From CAVVYJ01 sp963752495 (GTDB taxonomy: Bacteria; Pseudomonadota; Gammaproteobacteria; Burkholderiales; Methylophilaceae): DNA of 64,000 nt. The first letter of the stretch is position 1; every line of letters begins with the position of its first letter. Below, piece after piece: positions 26,351-32,949 of the stretch. Below the pieces are notes generated by a model that saw nothing but the letters and a program-made list of their open reading frames with translations, was not told the origin of the DNA and ran no database searches. Position numbers and translations under genes: made by a program. Where the stretch lies: the NCBI GenBank assembly GCA_963752495.1, contig CAVVYJ010000003.1:248001-312000 (forward strand), given 5' to 3'.

Positions 26351-27853
26351 CTAAATCTCGCCGCGCCTGTATTGCACAGCCTCTGCTATGTGTGCTGGCT
26401 TAATATCAATTTCCCCTGCAACATCGGCAATGGTACGCGCAACTTTTAAAATGCGATGATAGGCACGCGCTGACAAATTCAACCTCGAAATTGCAGTTTT
26501 AAGTAAAGTAAGTCCTGCTTCATCTGGTTCGCAATATTGTTCAATTTCTTTTGTGCCAAGCGCGTTGTTCGGTTTGCCTTGACGTTGTAATTGTAATGCT
26601 CTTGCCAGCTCAACACGAGCTCTAATCTCTGCACTACTTTCTCCCACGCTTGCAGCAGTGAGCTCCTGTTCATTGAGTGCAGGCACTTCAATATGCAGAT
26701 CAATACGGTCTAATAGAGGTCCTGAAATTTTGGATCGATACCGTGCCACATTATCGGGTGTGCAACGGCATTTGTTATTGAAGTGCCCTAAGTAGCCGCA
26801 AGGGCAGGGATTCATCGCGGCTATCAGTTGAAATTGCGCAGGGAAATCCGCCTGCCGCGCCGCGCGTGAGATGGTGATATGGCCACTTTCTAGAGGCTCG
26901 CGAAGTACTTCAAGTACTTTTCGGTCAAACTCTGGTAGCTCATCCAGAAACAACACCCCGTGATGCGCCAAACTTATTTCACCCGGGCGTGGAATTCCAC
27001 CCCCACCAACTAATGCCACGCCAGATGCGGTGTGGTGCGGCGCCCGATAAGGTCTACGCTTCCAGTTTTCTAATTTAAAGCCACTATTTAGCGATGCAAT
27101 TGCAGCAGATTCCAGCGCCTCAGCGTCCGTCATGCTCGGCAAAATCCCTGCGAAACGGCTTGCCAACATGCTTTTGCCCGTGCCAGGCGGGCCGCTCATG
27201 AGCACGCTATGATTTCCAGCAGCAGCGATTTCCAACGCACGCTTGGCTTGGCTTTGCCCTTTTACGTCTGCAAAATCTGCATATTCTAGTGCTTTAAATT
27301 CGGCAGTAGATTGATATTCACTCAATTGTGTATGCCCACTTAAGTGCGCACAAACTTCGAGTAATGAGTTTGCTGGATAAATAAGTGCATCTTTTACTAA
27401 ACCTGCTTCTAATGCACTTATTTGGGGCAGAATAAAAGCGCGCTTTGTACCTTTTGTTTTATGCACCATGTGATAAGTCATCGCCAAAGCACCACGTATT
27501 GGCCGCAACTCGCCTGTCAACGCCAACTCTCCCGCGATTTCATAGCGACTGAGCGGTTCTGTAGGTATTTGCCCACTTGCTGCCAAAATCCCCAGTGCTA
27601 TTGGCAAATCATAACGCCCACTTTCTTTAGGCAAATCTGCAGGCGCAAGATTCACGGTGATGCGCCGCGCTGGAAATTCAAATTGCGCGGTTTGAATCGC
27701 GGCACGCACGCGGTCTTTACTTTCTTTGACCTCAGCCTCTGGCAAACCTACAATAGTAAAGCTTGGCAAGCCGTTTGCCAGATGCACCTCTACCACGACT
27801 TCTGGCGCGTCCATGCCACTTAATGCTCGGCTATGTAAGACGGCTAAACTCAT
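26351..27853 (-). CDS. comM: YifB/ComM family Mg-chelatase-like AAA+ ATPase
   Basis: The 500-residue protein starts with the Lon-like domain found in this family (VVEVHLANGLPSFTIVGLPE), then a AAA+ core with Walker A GPPGTGKSMLASRFAG near residue 217, LFLDELPEF, and the zinc-type CPCGYLGH. ComM is a helicase that extends branch migration during integration of DNA in natural transformation. With the type IV pilus genes in the same window this is compatible with competence, but no competence genes proper are seen. Confidence 0.95.
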   Translation of the reverse strand: MSLAVLHSRALSGMDAPEVVVEVHLANGLPSFTIVGLPEAEVKESKDRVRAAIQTAQFEFPARRITVNLAPADLPKESGRYDLPIALGILAASGQIPTEPLSRYEIAGELALTGELRPIRGALAMTYHMVHKTKGTKRAFILPQISALEAGLVKDALIYPANSLLEVCAHLSGHTQLSEYQSTAEFKALEYADFADVKGQSQAKRALEIAAAGNHSVLMSGPPGTGKSMLASRFAGILPSMTDAEALESAAIASLNSGFKLENWKRRPYRAPHHTASGVALVGGGGIPRPGEISLAHHGVLFLDELPEFDRKVLEVLREPLESGHITISRAARQADFPAQFQLIAAMNPCPCGYLGHFNNKCRCTPDNVARYRSKISGPLLDRIDLHIEVPALNEQELTAASVGESSAEIRARVELARALQLQRQGKPNNALGTKEIEQYCEPDEAGLTLLKTAISRLNLSARAYHRILKVARTIADVAGEIDIKPAHIAEAVQYRRGEI

Positions 27854-27859
27854 TCTCTA

Positions 27860-28105
27860 TTACTTATTTTTATTAAGGTGTGATTCTAATTCTGCGAGCT
27901 TTGCCTCTAATTGCGCAAGTTTTTCACGCGTATTTCTTAACACTTCAGATTGCACATCAAACTCCTCACGTGAAACAAGCTCCATTTTGGTGAGCATGCC
28001 CTGAATTAGTGCATGAATATTTTTATCGGCATCACTCAAAGGAGAGTTTTCTAATATCTCTTTGATTTTACTAGATATTTCATTTATTGCTTCTGAATTT
28101 ATCAT
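27860..28105 (-). CDS. ubiK: Ubiquinone biosynthesis accessory factor UbiK (BMFP/YqiC)
   Basis: The 81-residue protein is a membrane-fusogenic BMFP family coiled-coil protein. It has the family pattern of an N-terminal amphipathic segment, then VSREEFDVQSEVLRNTREKL and a heptad-rich LAQLEAKLAELESHL. UbiK assists the Ubi metabolon together with UbiJ. The gene sits 6 bases upstream of comM in the same direction. Confidence 0.9.
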   Translation of the reverse strand: MINSEAINEISSKIKEILENSPLSDADKNIHALIQGMLTKMELVSREEFDVQSEVLRNTREKLAQLEAKLAELESHLNKNK

Positions 28106-28174
28106 ATATATTTCCTTACTATTTTGGTGCAGTTTAACAGCTTTTTTATATTTTTATAACTTTTTAGTTATCCA

Positions 28175-28201
28175 TTATAATCATTAACTTATTGATTATA
28201 A
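28175..28201. repeat. Inverted repeat upstream of the glnK sigma-54 promoter
   Basis: TTATAATCA at 28175-28183 and TGATTATAA at 28193-28201 are perfect 9-base arms around a 9-base spacer. It ends 11 bases before the -24 element of the glnK promoter. This is not an NtrC consensus site, so it may bind another regulator. A GGTGCA half-site resembling half an NtrC site lies further up near 28125. Confidence 0.6.
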
Positions 28202-28212
28202 ACATAATTTAT

Positions 28213-28230
28213 TTGGCATGCCACTTGCTT
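28213..28230 (+). promoter_or_regulatory. Sigma-54 (RpoN) promoter of glnK-amtB
   Basis: TTGGCATGCCACTTGCTT fits the -24/-12 consensus TGGCAC-N5-TTGCW, with GG and GC separated by exactly ten bases. It lies about 72 bases before the glnK start. Nitrogen control through NtrC and RpoN is the established mode for glnK-amtB operons. Confidence 0.9.
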
Positions 28231-28301
28231 ATGTGATATACGTATTTTTAATACCGTTTTACCATTTCCTCAATAGTGCTACTTGAAACAGGGAGACAAG
28301 C

Positions 28302-28640
28302 ATGAAATTTGTATCTGCAATTATCAAGCCATTTAAGCTTGACGAAGTGCGGGAGGCCTTATCCAATATTGGAGTGCAGGGCATCACCGTCACTGAAGTA
28401 AAAGGCTTTGGCCGCCAAAAAGGCCACACCGAGTTATATCGCGGTGCAGAGTATGTGGTAGATTTTCTGCCAAAAGTAAAATTAGAAGTCGCAATCAAGG
28501 ACGATATGCTAGACCAAGTCGTTGATGCGATTGAAAAATCTGCTGCCACTGGCAAAATTGGTGACGGCAAGATTTTTGTGTTTAACTTAGAGCAAGTTTA
28601 TCGGATTCGTACCGGTGAAACTGGCCCAGACGCATTATAA
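28302..28640 (+). CDS. glnK: PII nitrogen regulatory protein GlnK
   Basis: The 112-residue protein is a complete PII: MKFVSAIIKPFKLDEVREAL, T-loop GHTELYRGAEYVVDF with the uridylylation Tyr51, and the signature KTGKIGDGKIFV-like segment (reading ATGKIGDGKIFV). Its place 11 bases ahead of amtB marks it as GlnK rather than GlnB. It senses glutamine, 2-oxoglutarate and ATP/ADP and blocks AmtB when nitrogen is plentiful. Confidence 0.96.
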   Translation: MKFVSAIIKPFKLDEVREALSNIGVQGITVTEVKGFGRQKGHTELYRGAEYVVDFLPKVKLEVAIKDDMLDQVVDAIEKSAATGKIGDGKIFVFNLEQVYRIRTGETGPDAL

Positions 28641-28651
28641 GGGGCAATGAC

Positions 28652-30199
28652 ATGAAGAAATTATTATCTATATTATCACTCACTGCCTTAATCGGCATGG
28701 GTGCAATTGCGACAAGCAGCATGAGTTATGCTGAGGACGCTGCGACAGCAACTGCAGAAGCAGTAGCAGATACAGCACAAGCAGTTGATGCAGCAGTGGC
28801 TACCCCAGAAGCGGCACCAGCAGAAGCAGCGCCTGCAGAGGCGGCTCCGGCAGAAGCAGCACCTGCTGAGGCAGCAGCCGCACCAGCGCCTGTTCCTAAC
28901 AAAGGCGACACAGCTTGGATGTTAGTATCCACAGCGCTCGTTACTATGATGGCAATACCAGGATTAGGTTTATTTTATGGTGGTATGGTTCGCCAAAAAA
29001 ATATGCTTTCTGTATTAATGCAAACATTTGCCATTTTTTCACTGCTCGGTGTTTTGTGGGTTGTATATGGCTATAGCGTAGCATTCACCGGTGGAAACCC
29101 CTTCTTTGGTGGCTTAGGCAAGGCATTTATGGCGGGAGTTACTCCAGAGTCTATTGGTGCAACATTCAGTAAAGGTGTCTACATTCCAGAGCTAGTATTT
29201 GCAGCATTCCAACTGACTTTTGCTGCAATTACACCAGCATTGATCTGTGGTGCATTTGCTGAGCGTATGAAGTTTTCTGCAGTATTAGCCTTTATGGTGC
29301 TTTGGTTCACATTTGCTTACTTGCCAATGGCACACATGGTTTGGTACTGGGATGGTCCAGATGCAATTACAACCGCAGAATCACTTAACACAGTGGTTGC
29401 TAATGCTGGTTGGTTATGGGCTAAAGGTGCATTGGACTTTGCTGGTGGTACAGTAGTGCATATTAACGCTGGTATTGCTGGCCTTGTAGCTTGTATCGTA
29501 CTTGGTAAACGTATTGGTTACGGAAAAGAAGCTTTGACACCTCATAGCTTAACTTTAACCATGGTTGGTGCTGCTTTACTATGGGTGGGTTGGTTTGGTT
29601 TCAATGCCGGTTCTAACCTAGAAGCAAATGGCTATGCTGCATTAGCTTTCTTTAACACAATGGTTGCAACTTGTGCTGCGACAATCTCTTGGATGTATAT
29701 TGAGTGGTTCACTAAATCAAAACCATCTATGTTGGGTGCAGCTTCTGGTGCGGTTGCCGGCTTAGTTGCAATTACACCAGCTTGCGGATTTGTTGGCCCA
29801 GTAGGCGCAATTGTTATCGGCTTGCTGGTATCACCAATGTGCTTCTTCTTTGTGACCAAAGTGAAATACATGCTTGGTTATGATGATGCGCTAGATGTAT
29901 TTGGTGTGCATGCGGTTGGTGGTATTTTCGGTGCACTCGCTACTGGTGTGTTTGTAAACCCAGCATTAGGTGGTGCAGGTGTAGTAGATTATGTAGCTAA
30001 TGGCGTAGCAGCTTACGACTTTGCTGCACAAATGACAGCTCAAGTATGGGCAGTTGGTACTGCAGTTGTGGTTTCAGGTGTGGTGTCTTACATCGCACTT
30101 AAAATTGTAGACCTGTTGATCGGTATCCGTGTAAGTGAAGAATCTGAGCGTGAAGGCTTAGATACTACCGAGCATGGTGAACGCGCTTATCACTCTTAA
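28652..30199 (+). CDS. amtB: Ammonium transporter AmtB with extended Ala/Pro/Glu-rich N terminus
   Basis: The 515-residue protein has a cleavable signal peptide (about 27 residues), then about 55 residues of low-complexity sequence including four tandem APAEA units at residues 54-75, then an eleven-helix Amt domain starting GDTAWMLVSTALVTMMAIPG. Family motifs include GLFYGGMVRQKN, FAERMKFSA, FAGGTVVHINAG and DVFGVHAVGGI with the two pore His. It imports ammonium under nitrogen limitation. The linker should lie on the periplasmic side; its length and repetition are unusual. A strong ribosome site (AAGGGG) and the short gap tie it to glnK. Confidence 0.96.
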   Translation: MKKLLSILSLTALIGMGAIATSSMSYAEDAATATAEAVADTAQAVDAAVATPEAAPAEAAPAEAAPAEAAPAEAAAAPAPVPNKGDTAWMLVSTALVTMMAIPGLGLFYGGMVRQKNMLSVLMQTFAIFSLLGVLWVVYGYSVAFTGGNPFFGGLGKAFMAGVTPESIGATFSKGVYIPELVFAAFQLTFAAITPALICGAFAERMKFSAVLAFMVLWFTFAYLPMAHMVWYWDGPDAITTAESLNTVVANAGWLWAKGALDFAGGTVVHINAGIAGLVACIVLGKRIGYGKEALTPHSLTLTMVGAALLWVGWFGFNAGSNLEANGYAALAFFNTMVATCAATISWMYIEWFTKSKPSMLGAASGAVAGLVAITPACGFVGPVGAIVIGLLVSPMCFFFVTKVKYMLGYDDALDVFGVHAVGGIFGALATGVFVNPALGGAGVVDYVANGVAAYDFAAQMTAQVWAVGTAVVVSGVVSYIALKIVDLLIGIRVSEESEREGLDTTEHGERAYHS

Positions 30200-30215
30200 T
30201 GAGTTAGTAAGTAAC

Positions 30216-30247
30216 AAAAAAGCGGACATCTTGATGTCCGCTTTTTT
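30216..30247 (+). terminator. Rho-independent terminator after amtB
   Basis: AAAGCGGACATC and GATGTCCGCTTT form a near-perfect long stem with a tiny loop, followed by TTTT. It is convergent with the GNAT gene and carries an A tract upstream, so it may act in both directions. Confidence 0.92.
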
Positions 30248-30256
30248 TATTAAACT

Positions 30257-30715
30257 TCAAAGTAACATTCTACGCATGCCCATGCGACTGGTTTGCCAGC
30301 CAAGATGATTATAATATCCAATAGCGGATAGTATTATCTAAGTCGACCAATAACTGCGCCCTAGTGGCGCCATGTTGTTTGGCCCATTCTAGTAGCGACT
30401 CTAACAAGTTTTGCCAACACCTTTGGCACGATATTGCTGACTGACAATCATATCCTCAACCCAAACAGATGAACTGCCTTGAGATGTGGAAATAACTAAC
30501 TGGCCGCTGACCATACCAATGACACGGCCTTCCATGGTTTTAGCCACTTTTATAACTGCAGTTTTTGCAGAATTCAGTATCAACTCTAGGCCGACAGTTT
30601 GAAATGCTTGATTGGGTTGAAAGTCTTGTTCAAGACTAAACAATTCATCTAACAAAAGTACTAGCGCTGGAATATCAGCACTATTAGCATTTTCTATTTT
30701 AATTTCTGTGGTCAT
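30257..30715 (-). pseudogene. GNAT family N-acetyltransferase (two compensating frameshifts)
   Basis: The first frame gives MTTEIKIENANSADIPALVL and GRVIGMVSGQLVI, WVEDMIVSQQYRAKGVGK, which is the acetyl-CoA-binding motif A of GNAT enzymes, and then stops at about 30401. One added base in a T run at 30409-30412 restores LLESLLEWAKQHGATRAQLL, and a second correction near 30330 restores IGYYNHLGWQ and the end MRRMLL at 30257. The corrected length is about 152 residues, normal for the family. The substrate is unknown. It starts 2 bases after the XRE-cupin regulator and shares its transcript. The conserved flanks suggest read error rather than decay. Confidence 0.8.
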
Positions 30716-30717
30716 AT

Positions 30718-31324
30718 TTATTCTTCAACTTGTTGGTCGTAGTGAATAATTGCCAAAAAACGTATCGGCATTTGCAGCATTTTTTCCGGTCGATGTGGAA
30801 TTTCCCCTCTAAAAGTGAGTGAGTCCCCCGACTCTAACAGGTACACATCTTCTCCCACGCGATATTCCAATTTACCTTCAAGCATATAAATAAATTCTGT
30901 ACCTGCATGTTCGAAAGCAGAAAACTCTTCTCCAGGATCTTCTAAGCGAAATTAAAAATGGCTCAAATGTTTTTTTAGGACCTTGATCGTATGCCAAAAG
31001 ATGATAGGTATGTCCGTTTCGCGTACCACGCCTAACCACCTCCATCCCTTCACCACTTTTAACAAGTTGTGCGCCACCTCGAGGTTTGCCAAAACTTCCA
31101 AACAAGTGCGACAAGGTCACACCTAACGCATTCGCAATTTGTACTAATGTATCCAGACTTGTTGCTGTCTGCGCGTTTTCAATTTTGCTCAACATACCCC
31201 TGCTGATGCCCGCGCGATCAGCAACATCAGCGATAGTTAGTCCATGCCGACTTCTGAGCTGGCGTATGGTGCTACCTAGATAAGCATTTACATGTTGGGT
31301 GTTATCAATTTTTTCATCAGTCAT
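30718..31324 (-). pseudogene. XRE-family regulator with C-terminal cupin domain (one frameshift)
   Basis: Residues 14-70 form a helix-turn-helix (TIRQLRSRHGLTIADVADRA, GISRGMLSKIENAQTATSL), followed by a linker and a cupin domain that continues in another frame after about 30950: EDPGEEFSAFEHAGTEFIYM, LEGKLEY, FRGEIPHRPEK. The corrected protein has about 201 residues and ends DQQVEE with TAA at 30718-30720. Regulators of this type (SutR/PuuR-like) sense small metabolites through the cupin. The gene is divergent from the NMG operon with 101 bases between starts, so it is the best candidate for its regulator; this is inference from position. Confidence 0.82.
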
Positions 31325-31367
31325 AGTGCAATTGTTTCATATAACTATAAAAAGTTAAATATAGCTA

Positions 31368-31403
31368 TTGACTTTAGCAGCTAAAAAGTTCACTATATGA
31401 ACT
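31368..31403 (+). promoter_or_regulatory. Putative mgd operon promoter with overlapping operator
   Basis: TTGACT at 31368-31373 can act as a -35 box; 17 bases on, CACTAT at 31391-31396 is a weak -10. A perfect palindrome AGTTCA-CTATA-TGAACT at 31387-31403 covers the -10 and the likely start point. That is the classic place for a repressor site, and the divergent XRE-cupin protein is the natural candidate. Assignment is by pattern only. Confidence 0.55.
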
Positions 31404-31425
31404 AATAATTCACATAGATAAACAA

Positions 31426-32677
31426 ATGCCGCTGCGTTTATTAAAATACGCCTTTAGCAAAAAACATCCTGACCCTGCCTTTTTTACGCAGCCAGATGCG
31501 CCAAAAAAATCCTATGATGTCGTCATTATCGGTGGTGGTGGACATGGTTTGGCAGCCGCATATTATCTAGCTAAAGACCATGGTATTACGAACGTTGCAG
31601 TGCTGGAACGTGGCTATTTGGGCGGCGGGAATACCGGCCGCAACACAACTATCGTGCGCTCGAATTACTTAACTCCAGAAGGGGTTAAATTTTACGATGC
31701 CAGCGTGAATATTTTCCAAGAGTTGAGTGAAGATTTAGACCTTAATCTATTTTATTCAACTCGCGGTCATTTTACGCTGGCACATACCGAATCTGCGATG
31801 CGTACCATGCGTTGGCGTGCCGAAGTCAACAAGCATGCAGGCGTAGAAAGTTATGTGGTTGGTCCAGACGAAATTCTCAAGGCTTGCCCACAAATGGATA
31901 TCTCATGTAGTGGTCATGCTCCTATTTTAGGTGCGCTATATCACGCGCCCGGCTCAATAGCACGCCATGATGCTGTGGCTTGGGGGTATGCGCGTGGCGC
32001 TTATCTGCGTGGTGTAGATATTTTTCAAAGTACAGAAGTTACCGATATTAAAACTGAGCATGGAAAAGTAGTCGGCGTGAACACCAGCCGAGGTTTTATC
32101 GCCACCAACAAGTGTTGTCTGCTGTCGCCGGTTTCACACCGCGCATCACTGAGATGGTGAAACTCCAAACGCCAATTGTTATCCATCCATTACAAGCTTG
32201 TGTGACTGAGCCAATGAAGCCTTGGCTGAATTCAATTCTGGTATCTGGCAGCTTGCATGTTTATGTGAGCCAGTCTTCTCGTGGCGAACTGGTAATGGGT
32301 GCGTCATTGGACCCCTACGAGCTTCATTCCACTCGCTCTACGCTGGATTTTGTAGAAGGTCTGAGTTCGCATATTTTGGATATGTTCCCCTTTTTGGCCA
32401 ATGTTAAAGTTGTACGCCAATGGGCTGGCATGGCCGATATGACGCCAGATTTTGCGCCGATTATGGGTAAAACCCCGATTGAAGGTTTTTATCTGGATGC
32501 AGGCTGGGGCACCTGGGGCTTTAAAGCCACGCCGATTAGCGGAAAGACCATGGCTGAAACAATTGCCAAAGATATGGCTCCAGAGTTGATTCACTGCATT
32601 CCGCTTATCCCGTTTTGAAGAATATGAATTAACCGGTGAGAAAGGGCGCCGTTGCATTCAGTCGGCCACTAATATGA
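31426..32677 (+). pseudogene. mgdA: N-methylglutamate dehydrogenase subunit A (SoxB-like), frameshifted
   Basis: The protein is a FAD-dependent beta subunit of the heterotetrameric sarcosine oxidase type: YDVVIIGGGGHGLAAAYYLA near residue 27, GGGNTGRNTTIVRSNY, and in the second half IVIHPLQACVTEP, HVYVSQSSRGELVMGA and WGTWGFKATPISG. The frame breaks near 32112 (one G missing before TGTTG; restored as KVLSAVAGFTPR), near 32598, and at the GGG at 32644-32646. With all three corrected, the stop TGA at 32675-32677 overlaps the mgdB start (ATGA), as expected. Readable pieces are 31426-32160 and 32112-32618. First gene of the NMG operon; it oxidises N-methylglutamate to glutamate with release of the methyl carbon. 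Confidence 0.88.
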
Positions 32678-32949
32678 AATTACTCACTTGCCCAGTTAAC
32701 GGAACCCGCCCAATTGCCGAATTTCAATTCGGCGGTGAATACCGCGCGATGCCTGATCCAGCATCTTGTTCAGATGCAGAATGGGCTGCTTATGTGCATT
32801 ATCGCAATGGTGCACCTAGTGTCAAAAAAGAGTGGTGGTATCACAGCCCGAGCGGCACATGGTTTATTGCTGAACGCAATACGGGCACAGATGAGGTGTT
32901 AAGAACATATCTGCCAAACCTTATGATACATGAGGTAAGCCATGAGTAA
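32674..32949 (+). CDS. mgdB: N-methylglutamate dehydrogenase subunit B (SoxD-like)
   Basis: The 91-residue product matches the small zinc-binding delta subunit of heterotetrameric sarcosine oxidase: LLTCPVNGTRPIAEFQFGGE, DAEWAAYVHYRNGAP, EWWYHSPSGTWFIAERNT. Unlike classical SoxD the N terminus keeps only one Cys of the usual CPxCG pattern (CPVNG), so zinc binding may be altered. It overlaps both neighbours. Confidence 0.92.
   Translation: MKLLTCPVNGTRPIAEFQFGGEYRAMPDPASCSDAEWAAYVHYRNGAPSVKKEWWYHSPSGTWFIAERNTGTDEVLRTYLPNLMIHEVSHE

Noticed and set aside
28790..28880. Tandem repeats that might be a CRISPR or satellite
   Set aside because: They encode the in-frame APAEA units of AmtB and have no spacer structure.
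28726..28932. Ala-rich frame opposite the repeated start of amtB
   Set aside because: It is the complement of the APAEA repeat region; low complexity alone keeps it open.
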